64,000 bases of DNA. It comes from Ferrovum sp. PN-J185 (GTDB lineage: Bacteria > Pseudomonadota > Gammaproteobacteria > Burkholderiales > Ferrovaceae). The stretch covers positions 1 through 64,000 of the forward strand of contig NZ_LQZA01000005.1 of the NCBI RefSeq assembly GCF_001581925.1. The letters run 5' to 3'. Below the pieces are notes generated by a model. That model was not told the DNA's origin. It made no database searches and was given only the letters and a program-made list of their open reading frames with translations. Shown one piece after another: positions 49,729 to 58,566 of the stretch (within the stretch, counting starts at the first letter, position 1; every line of letters starts with the position of its first letter). The translations under genes and the position numbers were made by a program.

Positions 49729-50259
49729 TTATCTAACTGCTCCGGGCGGTACTAAGGGCAAATGTTGCCATGCTCCAGGACAGTTCTTAACTTGCGGATA
49801 GATGCCTTTATTGTCTGGACAGAAAAAATAGCCTGTATTTTGTGCTGGTACAGATGAAGGAGCCATTGTGTTCAACCCAGTAGGAGGAATGTAAGTTGTT
49901 CCTTGAGGTGTTATGGGAGGCGATGGCGGTTGTGTTACCACGACTGTTGGAGCAGGAGGATAATACATAGGAGCGTAATAAGGAAAAGGCGACCAGAACG
50001 GATCTCCCCAAAAAGGTGGGCCAAAACCAAAACCAAAGCCTACGTAATTTCTTTCAAACCCCTCACGACCATACCATCCTTCACGACCACCCCATCCCTC
50101 ATGGCCGTAAAAACCACCACGCTCATAACCTCGCCCCTGAAATGCTGCATGTCCTCTACCGCCACCATGGCCAGCAAAAGCCCATGCACTGGCTGATAGA
50201 GCACAAAATAAAGTTAAAAAGGCTATTTTGGATAAAGTGATAATTGTATTTTTAGTCAT
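49729..50259 (-). CDS. Secreted Gly/aromatic-rich protein with conserved cysteine tail
   Basis: A 176-residue protein: signal peptide (FLTLFCALSASAWAFA), a Gly/Arg/Tyr/Trp-rich segment (GHGGGRGHAAFQGRGYERGG), a Pro/Tyr stretch (FPYYAPMYYPPAPTVVV) and a C-terminal motif YFFCPDNKGIYPQVKNCPGAW. Similar Cys-containing tails occur in many uncharacterised betaproteobacterial envelope proteins. Function unknown. ATG at 50271 is an alternative start. Confidence 0.8.
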   Translation of the reverse strand: MTKNTIITLSKIAFLTLFCALSASAWAFAGHGGGRGHAAFQGRGYERGGFYGHEGWGGREGWYGREGFERNYVGFGFGFGPPFWGDPFWSPFPYYAPMYYPPAPTVVVTQPPSPPITPQGTTYIPPTGLNTMAPSSVPAQNTGYFFCPDNKGIYPQVKNCPGAWQHLPLVPPGAVR

Positions 50260-50359
50260 GATCGTTCCCATTTATATCCCTTACCAATTTGACTTGAGTC
50301 AATAAGGTAAGTTCTTCATATTATTAGGGAAAATGTTAATAAAAGTAAATCTGTTATGG

Positions 50360-50809
50360 CTAAGATTCTTTATATCGAATTGAATAAGAGGCCACAAATA
50401 CTTCAATCAATAAACACAGCAATGACAATACAAATGAGCCAATCCCTACAACGAAAGTATTTAATACCACGTGGGACAGCTGCAAGCGTCCTGAGGCTGT
50501 CTCACTAACAAATAGGCCTAACACAGTAAGGCCGATAGATAACCCACAAAAAACCACTAATGCCATGGAAACATTAATAAGTTTTCCGCGCAGAGCAAGG
50601 TGTCCTAATTCTTTTCGATAGTCCTCTTTATCATAATGTGGATGAATTTCGTCTTTTAATAAACCCTGTAAAAAACGTGAGCGATCCACAACGCGCGATA
50701 AGCGTGAGGTCAGTGCTGATACTAAGGTTGCCACGGCAGTTAATAAAAACACGGGCGCTAAGGCTAGTTGTATACCTTGGCTTAAGAAAGAAGGTTCTAA
50801 ATTATTCAT
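50360..50809 (-). CDS. DUF2721 family membrane protein
   Basis: A 149-residue protein with three predicted membrane helices and the family motif LTSRLSRVVDRSRFL after the first helix. Function unknown. It lies 9 bp after lrgB and probably ends the dps-lrgA-lrgB transcript. The 88-bp gap toward the upstream secreted-protein gene shows no clear terminator. Confidence 0.85.
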   Translation of the reverse strand: MNNLEPSFLSQGIQLALAPVFLLTAVATLVSALTSRLSRVVDRSRFLQGLLKDEIHPHYDKEDYRKELGHLALRGKLINVSMALVVFCGLSIGLTVLGLFVSETASGRLQLSHVVLNTFVVGIGSFVLSLLCLLIEVFVASYSIRYKES

Positions 50810-50818
50810 AGCGCAAAC

Positions 50819-51547
50819 TTAGTAAGGGATATATGATGCAATAAAAGGAATCACGACTGCCCCTAAAATACCATGTAATCCCATGGCAAGACTTGCATAG
50901 GTACCCGCTTCAGGATGCACACTAAAAGCTCTTGAAGTACCAATACCGTGAGCGGCAAGCCCAATAGCAAACCCTCTTTGCCACCAAACTTTCATACCTA
51001 AAATATCAAATACATAACGCGCAAATACAGCACCTAATATGCCAGTAATCACGGCAAATACTGCTGTCAGGGTAGGTGAAGTATGAATACGCTCAGCAAC
51101 TCCCATGGCAATAGGCGCTGTTACAGATTTAGCTATTAATGCACCAATAATATCGTTACTGGCCCCCATGTAACGAGCCACTGATACGGCAGAGAATATT
51201 GATGTCATCGCACCACATACCAATGCAATCACTAAGGGAATCATTCTACCTTTCAAGCCTCTGATCCCACGATAAATTGGGATAGCTAAAGCAACAGTTG
51301 CTGTGCCCAATAAAAAGTGTACAAATTGTGCTCCTTGAAAGTACTTAGAGTAAGGCATATCAATGACCTCTAAAGCACTTGCTACTAAAATAACTGCAAT
51401 AGCAACGGGGTTAGCAATAGGTAGTCGATTACTCTTTTGATAGATAGTAAAACCAATTTGATAAGCAGACAGGGTTAGAATTAAAGCCAGTAATGGACTA
51501 CCTGACAAATACACCCAAATCTCATGAATTTGTAATGGTTTATTCAT
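50819..51547 (-). CDS. lrgB: LrgB/CidB-family membrane protein
   Basis: About 242 residues, multi-helix, with KSVTAPIAMGVAERI and AFAIGLAAHGIGTSRAF-like segments (IGLAAHGIGTSRAF) diagnostic of LrgB. LrgA/LrgB are holin/antiholin-like or carboxylate (pyruvate, glycolate) transport proteins. The start overlaps the lrgA stop by 8 bp. Confidence 0.92.
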   Translation of the reverse strand: MNKPLQIHEIWVYLSGSPLLALILTLSAYQIGFTIYQKSNRLPIANPVAIAVILVASALEVIDMPYSKYFQGAQFVHFLLGTATVALAIPIYRGIRGLKGRMIPLVIALVCGAMTSIFSAVSVARYMGASNDIIGALIAKSVTAPIAMGVAERIHTSPTLTAVFAVITGILGAVFARYVFDILGMKVWWQRGFAIGLAAHGIGTSRAFSVHPEAGTYASLAMGLHGILGAVVIPFIASYIPY

Positions 51548-51887
51548 GGGGTGTATTCCCACTCAGTAACCTTAATACAATCACTGTAACCGCTACGGTC
51601 GCAATAACACTTACTACTAAGGCCGTGAATACTGCAAGTGCATGTTCTCTGAGTTGCGGTAAAAACAAAATAACACCGGTTGCCGCAGGAACAAACAATA
51701 ACCCCAAATGCTGGCTTAATCCATCGGCGACCAAGCCCATTGCATCAGGTACACGATCACGCCAAATTAAAAAAACCAGTAGTAGAACAAGCCCTATAAC
51801 GGGGCCTGGAATGGTTTTTAACCATTCGTGAGAGATCAACTCCCCTAGTCCTTGCCACAATAATATTTGAACAAGTCCTGAAATCAT
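51540..51887 (-). CDS. lrgA: LrgA/CidA-family holin-like protein
   Basis: A 115-residue, four-helix protein with the family core [16 protein letters not shown] and [12 protein letters not shown]. It works with LrgB. It overlaps the dps stop (ATGA), which is an unusual coupling to an iron-storage gene. Confidence 0.92.
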   Translation of the reverse strand: MISGLVQILLWQGLGELISHEWLKTIPGPVIGLVLLLVFLIWRDRVPDAMGLVADGLSQHLGLLFVPAATGVILFLPQLREHALAVFTALVVSVIATVAVTVIVLRLLSGNTPHE

Positions 51888-52369
51888 GACTCAAGAAGAG
51901 ATCTCAACATCCAAGCTGTTTTCTCATGAATATCCATACGTTGAGTAAGTAGATCAGCTGTAGGTTGGTCATTCGCTTCACTCGCTACAGCAAAAATACG
52001 TCTGGCTGTAGCGGCCACTTTTTCATGGCCTTTAATAAGTGTTTCTATCATTGTCACTGCTTTGGGAGGTTTAGCGGGAACATCCGAAAGGCTCGTTAAT
52101 TTTGTAAATTGAGCATAGGAGCCGGGCGCAAAAAAACCCAGAGAACGAATACGCTCAGCAATAGGATCCACAGCATTCCACAATTCTGTATATTGCCCCA
52201 TAAACATCGTGTGTAACGTATTAAACTGAGGACCTGTTACATTCCAGTGAAAGTTATGAGTGGTTAAATAGAGTGTATAGGTATCAGCTAGTAATTGACT
52301 TAAACCATCGGCAATATGCTTGCGTTGCTTTTCAGGTATACCAATTTGAATGGACGTAGTTTTAGCCAT
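51884..52369 (-). CDS. dps: Dps-family DNA-binding ferritin-like protein
   Basis: A 161-residue protein forming a 12-mer that oxidises and stores iron and protects DNA. The ferroxidase ligands are visible in [13 protein letters not shown] (His) and [17 protein letters not shown] (Asp/Glu). The N-terminus is short and weakly basic. AAGGAG precedes the ATG. It follows the TPR protein gene by 39 bp. Confidence 0.95.
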   Translation of the reverse strand: MAKTTSIQIGIPEKQRKHIADGLSQLLADTYTLYLTTHNFHWNVTGPQFNTLHTMFMGQYTELWNAVDPIAERIRSLGFFAPGSYAQFTKLTSLSDVPAKPPKAVTMIETLIKGHEKVAATARRIFAVASEANDQPTADLLTQRMDIHEKTAWMLRSLLES

Positions 52370-52390
52370 AATCAGCTCCTTGTACTTATT

Positions 52391-52408
52391 AGTTAAATAA
52401 CTTTAACT
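52391..52408. repeat. Inverted repeat between TPR protein gene and dps
   Basis: AGTTAAA and TTTAACT around TAAC, directly behind the TPR gene stop and about 20 bp before the dps start. It has the size of an operator or a weak hairpin; no T-run follows. Confidence 0.4.
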
Positions 52409-53230
52409 TTAAGACCAATCTGATCCACCGCCAGAATCAAATCCACCACCTAAATCACCACTGTTATCCCATGATGAACCAGAGGAATCATCCCATGACC
52501 CTGAGTTAGACACACCAAAATCTTGTCCACCCATGTCATTATTAACATTCGAGGATCCAGTAAATCCGTCATTAACCACTTGATTAGAGCCTGGGGCACC
52601 ATCAACCAAACGGTGAGCAAGCGCTTCTCCCGCAACCATGCCCGCACCTAAGGCCGCACCTGTAGCAAGAGAGCCCATTAACCCTGACCCCATCCCTCCA
52701 CCACCTGATGGATACATGGGTTGACCTCCGCCCATTGGCATACCATTGGGATAATAGCCACCACCCTGTGGATTTTGAGTAACTACCACAGGATTTTGTT
52801 GTGTCATACGGCGCACCATCCAGACAATAACAAACAACGCGATGATCCCGATAATTAAAATAGTACCCCATGAAGTACCTGATTCACGGTGGGATGGTAG
52901 CGCTTGAGGGGACAAAGCAATCTCTTGTTTTAATGCCGTTACAGCATTGGGGTTTGCAAAGGGCAATCCTGGCTCAAGTTTCTCTGCAACAGCCAACTCA
53001 GAGCGAGCTGTCGACATATCACCTGAGCGCGCTAATACTTCGGCATTAACGTAATGTGCTTTAGCGCTGTTAGGGTGAGCTTGAACAACCTCAGCCATCA
53101 TGCTTCTGGCTTCAGACAAATGACCAGTTTTGGCTGCGTTATATACCTGATCCATAGTAGGTTCAGCAAAAGCAGTATAAGTAAATCCCAAAAAAAGTAT
53201 TACGAAAAAATAACTTACAATACGCTTCAT
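52409..53230 (-). CDS. TPR-containing membrane protein with Ser/Gly/Asp-rich tail
   Basis: A 273-residue protein: signal peptide (FFVILFLGFTYTAFA), a TPR-like region at about 25-105 (HYVNAEVLARSGDMSTARSEL), one membrane helix at about 120-140 (IIGIIALFVIVWMVRRM), a glycine-rich segment and an acidic Ser/Gly/Trp tail (GGGFDSGGGSDW). This architecture is common in uncharacterised proteobacterial proteins. Its role is unknown; it probably heads the dps operon. Confidence 0.8.
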   Translation of the reverse strand: MKRIVSYFFVILFLGFTYTAFAEPTMDQVYNAAKTGHLSEARSMMAEVVQAHPNSAKAHYVNAEVLARSGDMSTARSELAVAEKLEPGLPFANPNAVTALKQEIALSPQALPSHRESGTSWGTILIIGIIALFVIVWMVRRMTQQNPVVVTQNPQGGGYYPNGMPMGGGQPMYPSGGGGMGSGLMGSLATGAALGAGMVAGEALAHRLVDGAPGSNQVVNDGFTGSSNVNNDMGGQDFGVSNSGSWDDSSGSSWDNSGDLGGGFDSGGGSDWS

Positions 53231-53374
53231 AAGGTCACCTCAAAATTGGGAAGCAAATCACTTTATTAATCATGCCATATTTTGATAGATTGGGATAATA
53301 ATCATAATTTCAAGTATATAAGCTTTACTTATATACTTTGATAAAAACTCGACAAAACAAACAAAATTCTGACA

Positions 53375-53380
53375 TATAAT
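53375..53380 (+). promoter_or_regulatory. Possible -10 box of the TonB-like gene
   Basis: TATAAT about 30 bp before the GTG start, in an AT-rich 179-bp divergent region. A -35 is poorly defined (GACAAA or TCGACA at about 53349-53356, with spacing slightly too long). Confidence 0.35.
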
Positions 53381-53409
53381 AGTTCAATTCATCTAAATGC
53401 ATTTTTGTT

Positions 53410-54057
53410 GTGTTAGAAAACAATAACTCTAATTTATCCAAATCGACGGTTTTATTTTTAGTATGTCTAATTCATATAGTTATTGTCTATACAATTAACC
53501 ATCAAAAACCGATTAAAAGTAATACAAGCAAAACAGTAACCATTGAGTTATTTACTATTCCACGCAGCATTAACAGTATAGAAAAAACAAAACCAGCACA
53601 ACAACCCGTTCAAAAGAAAATAGTAAAACCTATTTTCAAAAAGCCACTAATTTCAACACCTATTAAAGAAAATACCAAGCCTATTACACCTAAAATTGAA
53701 GACACCACAACGTCGAGTGTTTCTAATAATACCTCTAATAGCGCAAAAAAACTGTATATAGCCCCAACCAATGATAAAACAATACAAATACCAAAAGCAT
53801 TATTCAATCCTAAACCGCCTTACCCAGGGGAAGCATTTGATAAAAAACAAGAAGGCACGGTTATACTTGACATAAAAGTTACAAAAAATGGCCGAATAAA
53901 GGATGTAAAAATTTACAAATCCAGTGGTTACACATTACTTGATGAATCAGCTTTAGAAACAGTCAAAATTTGGATTTTTGATCCTTACTCAATAGATCAA
54001 GCCAATGATTTCCAATGGATAAGAATTCCCATCAACTTCAATATTGTTAAAAACTAA
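53410..54057 (+). CDS. TonB-like energy transducer
   Basis: A 215-residue protein with an N-terminal membrane anchor (STVLFLVCLIHIVIVYTI), a Lys/Pro/Thr-rich periplasm-spanning linker (about 30-130) and a C-terminal TonB domain (PPYPGEAFDKKQEGTVILDIKVT, SSGYTLLDESALETVKIW). The start is GTG, no ribosome binding site is seen, and no other in-frame start occurs upstream. No exbB/exbD or TonB-dependent receptor is nearby, so its partners are elsewhere. It converges on the response-regulator gene. Confidence 0.87.
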   Translation: MLENNNSNLSKSTVLFLVCLIHIVIVYTINHQKPIKSNTSKTVTIELFTIPRSINSIEKTKPAQQPVQKKIVKPIFKKPLISTPIKENTKPITPKIEDTTTSSVSNNTSNSAKKLYIAPTNDKTIQIPKALFNPKPPYPGEAFDKKQEGTVILDIKVTKNGRIKDVKIYKSSGYTLLDESALETVKIWIFDPYSIDQANDFQWIRIPINFNIVKN

Positions 54058-54128
54058 ATACAGAAATAATAAATTTGAGCAATCCAATTAGCACTAAAAG
54101 TTAATTAATTTAAATCCAGCTAACCAAT

Positions 54129-54815
54129 CTAGATAACTTTGATAGATACAGTCAATTGGTATCCTTCACCACGAATAGCTTTTAAACAATCAGGAAGCGC
54201 ACCTGCTTCAATTAGTTTTTTTCTAAGACGTGTAATTTGTACTTCGAGCGTAGATTTAGAACGATCATCTACCTCCTTACCGGTAACCTCTAACAATCGA
54301 AAGTAAGGTAAACGATGCGATTCTGATTCTGCCAACGATTTTAATGTTGCTGTTTCTTCTTGATTAAGATTAATAACTTCCTTACCTTTAAGAAACATCT
54401 TTCTAACATCTAAAATTATTTGGTCTTTAGAAAAAACGCGGCTTTTAATGCGCCTTTCAATTGTCTTAATCGTAGCCAATAGCTCATCTTGAGAAATGGG
54501 TTTAGATAAATAAATATCTGCACCTTGGTTATATCCGTTTATTCTATCTTTTTCAGTGCGTCTTGCTGTGAGCATGATAATAAATAAGTTAGGATTTACA
54601 TCTTTAGTTCTTAATGCAATACTTAAACCATCTTCTCCAGGAAGGTTAAGATCTAAAATTAATAAATCAAAATGGTTTTTTGCACTTAATTCATCAAATG
54701 CTTCTGCGCAGTCCGCCTCAAAAACTGAGTAACCTTGTGTTCGTAAACCACATGCAATCAACTCTCTTAAGTCCTGATTGTCTTCAATTAGTGCAATAGT
54801 TAGATTGGTATCCAT
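54129..54815 (-). CDS. OmpR-type response regulator
   Basis: A 228-residue protein with a receiver domain (acid pair in LIEDNQD, phosphoacceptor Asp55 in LLILDLNLPGEDG, conserved Lys in YLSKPIS) and a C-terminal winged helix (TLEVQITRLRKKLIEAGAL, IRGEGYQLTV). It overlaps the kinase gene by 16 bp. Probable targets are the adjacent tpsB and caspase operons; that is inference from position. Confidence 0.93.
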   Translation of the reverse strand: MDTNLTIALIEDNQDLRELIACGLRTQGYSVFEADCAEAFDELSAKNHFDLLILDLNLPGEDGLSIALRTKDVNPNLFIIMLTARRTEKDRINGYNQGADIYLSKPISQDELLATIKTIERRIKSRVFSKDQIILDVRKMFLKGKEVINLNQEETATLKSLAESESHRLPYFRLLEVTGKEVDDRSKSTLEVQITRLRKKLIEAGALPDCLKAIRGEGYQLTVSIKVI

Positions 54816-56635
54816 ACCTCAAAAGCTACCTTATTATTTTTATGACTAAACTCAATCTCACCATTAAGAAGATTAACCAGTGAGTGAACTAAATATAGAC
54901 CAAGACCTGTACCTGGAACTCTTGATGCTTTAGTATTTCTATAATATTTTTTAAACACAAAATCAACATCGGGGATCCCTGCAATACCAACGTCATTGGT
55001 AACGGAGAAATAATATCGCTGATCTTTAATCCTTGAGCTAACCTTAATAGGAGAATCTACTTGTGAATACTTTAATGCGTTCTCTAGTAAATTATTAAAG
55101 ATTAATTTTAAAAGAGAAAGGTCTGATGAAATAACAATTGCGCTTTCCTGTGTGAAAACAAATCGGTCAAACTTATTTGTTGCTGCAATTAATTCAGTGA
55201 TTAACTGATTAATATTTATCTTTGTAAAATGTAGAGTGATTGAATCACTATCTAATTTGTCGCACTCTACAATACGATTTATCAACTCATCAATATTGTT
55301 GATTGCGCGATTGGCATACCCCTCTACTTCGCTATGTTTTAAGTGACGATCAACAGCCAATTTTAATACAGACAGCGGAGTCTTAATTTCATGTACCAGT
55401 ATAGACATGAGCTGTTTTTGTTGATTATGGGCCCATTTTTCTTTCTCATGCTCTAAGGAGAGTCGGTTTAATTTTGCTTCTATAGACAAATTACGATCAT
55501 AAACTAATTTTAGTAATAAAATTGTAGACAGAAAGCCATTACCCAAGTTGGCATACAAACTCCATATTGACGCATTTCTTAAACCATAAAATGGCATTAA
55601 ACCAAATGTGAGGGCTGGTCCGACAATAAAATAAATAACAGCAACGCTTAATGTATAAGTTTTTTCTTTTCGTAAAAAATAATCAATCGGCACAGCAACT
55701 AACAATATACCTACGATAATTACAATTAGTACATTATATTTGAGTGCCAATTGCTGGTAGCCTAATATATATAGAATTATCAATATACAATCCCATATTA
55801 TAAAAAGGGTAATCCCTTGTACAAATAGTTTATTTTTAATTTCTTGTTGTATAAACTCTCGGTGAAATAAGAGTCCAAATAAAACACTAAATAAAACTGA
55901 TAAGCTTGTTACTTTATCGTTAATTAACGCTGAGCCTGGTAATAAATAGTGACCACCTAATCCTTCAATAAATAGTACAAATAAAAACTCTACTAAAATC
56001 ATCAAAACAAAGAAGAAAATGGTTTTTTCACGAAATCGAAAAAGCATAAATAGAGACCAAATCGATGTCATTAGAATCATTGCAAGATAAGCACTTAAAA
56101 TAAGATCCCTAGCACTTTCACTTTCAAGTAGTTCTTTTTCATTTATGATTTCCGTTGAAATCAAACTAGTACTGGTAGTAGTTAATTTTATATAAATATC
56201 AGACTGGTTAAGACGTGGATCTACCTTAATTGCAAACGCTGTTACTGGATAATCAAAAGCCTCGTAGTTATGACGGTCACCTACTTTGTTAACTAGCCAT
56301 TGATGGTTAATGTGTTGATAAACTTCTATATTGTCCAAATAAGTTGGCAGTATACGAATAGCTAATTGTTGCGTTATAGGGAGACTGACACGTAAACGAA
56401 TCCATAAAGGATAACCTATATATCCTTTATTAATTAACTGTGATTGATAGCCTGTAAATAATTGCTTATTAATATCAGCTATAGTAAAGCTATTGGTTTT
56501 ATCAACCAAATAAGCACGATCAATGATGTAATTTGATTTAGAAAAACTATATTTAGGTAGAAACAATAAAAAAAGGGCTACGAGCCCTAAAAATAACCAC
56601 CCATTGTATTTTAGACTTCTAATATGTATTGACAT
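54800..56635 (-). CDS. 7TMR-DISM sensor histidine kinase
   Basis: A 611-residue protein: N-terminal membrane segment, a periplasmic DISMED2-like sensory domain (about 30-165), a seven-helix DISM membrane domain (about 175-370), HisKA with His415 in ILVHEIKTPLSVLKL, and HATPase with N-box FNNLLENALKYS and G-box GTGLGLYLVHSLV. DISM extracellular domains are thought to bind carbohydrates or related ligands. It lies 36 bp after tpsB and overlaps the response regulator, suggesting a tpsB-kinase-regulator transcript. Confidence 0.92.
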   Translation of the reverse strand: MSIHIRSLKYNGWLFLGLVALFLLFLPKYSFSKSNYIIDRAYLVDKTNSFTIADINKQLFTGYQSQLINKGYIGYPLWIRLRVSLPITQQLAIRILPTYLDNIEVYQHINHQWLVNKVGDRHNYEAFDYPVTAFAIKVDPRLNQSDIYIKLTTTSTSLISTEIINEKELLESESARDLILSAYLAMILMTSIWSLFMLFRFREKTIFFFVLMILVEFLFVLFIEGLGGHYLLPGSALINDKVTSLSVLFSVLFGLLFHREFIQQEIKNKLFVQGITLFIIWDCILIILYILGYQQLALKYNVLIVIIVGILLVAVPIDYFLRKEKTYTLSVAVIYFIVGPALTFGLMPFYGLRNASIWSLYANLGNGFLSTILLLKLVYDRNLSIEAKLNRLSLEHEKEKWAHNQQKQLMSILVHEIKTPLSVLKLAVDRHLKHSEVEGYANRAINNIDELINRIVECDKLDSDSITLHFTKININQLITELIAATNKFDRFVFTQESAIVISSDLSLLKLIFNNLLENALKYSQVDSPIKVSSRIKDQRYYFSVTNDVGIAGIPDVDFVFKKYYRNTKASRVPGTGLGLYLVHSLVNLLNGEIEFSHKNNKVAFEVWIPI

Positions 56636-56671
56636 GGGTGGTATTCATTATTTATTTTCAACAAATAAGTT

Positions 56672-58423
56672 TTAAAAAGGTAACATCGCTGACATCCAAA
56701 ATTGATTATAAATCAATGAACCAGCTTGATCTAAACCAGTTGTAGTTGGATTTGGATTACCGCCAATACGATGTGACCATATTAGCTTGAGTAATGACTT
56801 ATAAGGTCCAATATACGTTGCCATTAAACCATAACCACTTAAATGATATGCATTCACGAGATTTAATGCTTGCCCAGATGCAGAGTAGTTATTTTTATTT
56901 TGTGAAACCATACCATTATCTAAAAAACCTGCAAACTGCAGTCGATTATTAACCTGTTTTCTTAATTCTAAATTTTCTATATAACCCACATCTCCACCAC
57001 CTTCACTCAAAGGATATGCTCTAACACCAGTTGGTCCACCTAAATATAGTTTTTCAGAGGGATCTAAGTTTTTATTGGCAAATTGTCCTTGAAAAGAAAA
57101 ATACATTGAGTAATCTTGCGTTAATGTTTGCGTTCTATTGAGCGCCAATCTTAAGCGCTGATAACCACCATTCGTTTGTGCATTCAATGAATCAGATACA
57201 AAGTTTGGTGAATTAGCCAAATCAACACTACCAATACCATAATTTAACGATGTTACTGTTGTACCACCACCTAACCAGTCGTCCGTTTTAACTTCAGTTA
57301 AACCAATCGTATATACCTGAATGGTGTAATCACTACTTGGTACAAACCCTCCCGTAGAACTGAGATATTGGTTATTAAAATACTTGTAATCGAAGGTACT
57401 GGTAAGTGTCAGATTATAAGATTGTGTTCTAACTAACGGATATTGCGTATCCAATCCATATGTTGATGAAAGACCTTTAGGTTGAGTTGCTACGAAGTCT
57501 GAAGTAATTAAGTGATAATTTAAATGACTGGTATTAACACCCAATCTCCATCCGTCATATCCCAAAGGTAATGCGTATTCTAGTCGACCGTACTGACTAC
57601 CATCAGTGTATAAACCAGATAGGCTAACTAGATCACCAATCCCTGTTGGACTTGCTATCAATAAATCAGCCAAAGCTCTGTTTTGACCAGTTGCTCGAGA
57701 TCCCCAATTATCAATTGTTACATCACCTGATAGAAGAGGCTTATCACGAGCGTCAACCGCAACTTTAGTTTCTCCTTCAACATCTCCAGGGACCAAGTTA
57801 CCTTGAGCCTCTACACCGGGAAGATCATTGGTAATAAGAATTGCACGATCAAGTTTTTGTAATGACAAGGGTTGCGTTACCTGTTGACCGTTACCCATGA
57901 AGCTTTCTAGGACATCAGGATTAACTCGGTGTAAGTTATTTTCTATTCTCTCAGGAAGTAAAATTCCACCGTATTTAGCCTCATCTACCTCTATTGTAAT
58001 AACACCATCAGTAACATCCTGTTTAGGTAAACGAGCAACGGCCAGGTACCCTTTATTTCTATAGAAAGTAGATACTTCTGCTGCTACGTTTTGCAAATCC
58101 TCAATAGTCAACTCTTTACCAATATATTGCTTAACAATACCAGCAAGTTCATCTTGAGTAAATAAATGGTTACCTTTGAAACGAAAACCCTTTACCATAA
58201 CTTTGGCTGTGGATTTCTGAATCTCTTTGGGAGCTGGTTTAACTTCTGGAGTAGTTGGCAACACCTGTTGAGGTTGTAGTTGCTCAATTTGCCTTAATAT
58301 AGATCCAGCTGATGGAGTACCTAAGGGAAGAGGATCTGTTGTATTACCGGCTAAGGCAAAATCAGACAAAAAAATACTCGTTAAAACAACCGTAAGTTGT
58401 GATTTTCTATAGAAAAAAGACAT
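56672..58423 (-). CDS. ShlB/FhaC/HecB-family two-partner secretion porin (TpsB)
   Basis: A 583-residue outer-membrane Omp85-superfamily protein: signal peptide (SIFLSDFALA), a proline-rich linker, POTRA domains (about 75-225; VKGFRFKGNHLFTQDELAGIV, STFYRNKGYLAVARLP), then a 16-strand-type barrel. The lid-loop motif is LYLGGPTGVRAYP, with the conserved Arg, and the C-terminal residue is Phe. GAGG precedes the ATG. TpsB porins export large TpsA exoproteins, but no TpsA gene is present in this window, so its substrate is unknown. Confidence 0.93.
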   Translation of the reverse strand: MSFFYRKSQLTVVLTSIFLSDFALAGNTTDPLPLGTPSAGSILRQIEQLQPQQVLPTTPEVKPAPKEIQKSTAKVMVKGFRFKGNHLFTQDELAGIVKQYIGKELTIEDLQNVAAEVSTFYRNKGYLAVARLPKQDVTDGVITIEVDEAKYGGILLPERIENNLHRVNPDVLESFMGNGQQVTQPLSLQKLDRAILITNDLPGVEAQGNLVPGDVEGETKVAVDARDKPLLSGDVTIDNWGSRATGQNRALADLLIASPTGIGDLVSLSGLYTDGSQYGRLEYALPLGYDGWRLGVNTSHLNYHLITSDFVATQPKGLSSTYGLDTQYPLVRTQSYNLTLTSTFDYKYFNNQYLSSTGGFVPSSDYTIQVYTIGLTEVKTDDWLGGGTTVTSLNYGIGSVDLANSPNFVSDSLNAQTNGGYQRLRLALNRTQTLTQDYSMYFSFQGQFANKNLDPSEKLYLGGPTGVRAYPLSEGGGDVGYIENLELRKQVNNRLQFAGFLDNGMVSQNKNNYSASGQALNLVNAYHLSGYGLMATYIGPYKSLLKLIWSHRIGGNPNPTTTGLDQAGSLIYNQFWMSAMLPF

Positions 58424-58566
58424 ACCAACCTCAATTTAATTTTATTTTGAGGCTGATTGTCTAGATATCCATAAGAAAAGTCAAATAATTTTTAAATAAC
58501 AAATAAATTTTCTTTATTTTTCAAAGTATTACAAAAAAACTACATTTTATTTTTACACCTTATAAA
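58424..58566 (-). promoter_or_regulatory. AT-rich region between the lipoprotein gene and tpsB
   Basis: 143 bp without a gene and without a clear terminator for the upstream operon. Several A/T runs could hold a tpsB promoter, but no convincing -35/-10 pair was chosen. It is the main candidate site for binding by the downstream response regulator. Confidence 0.35.
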
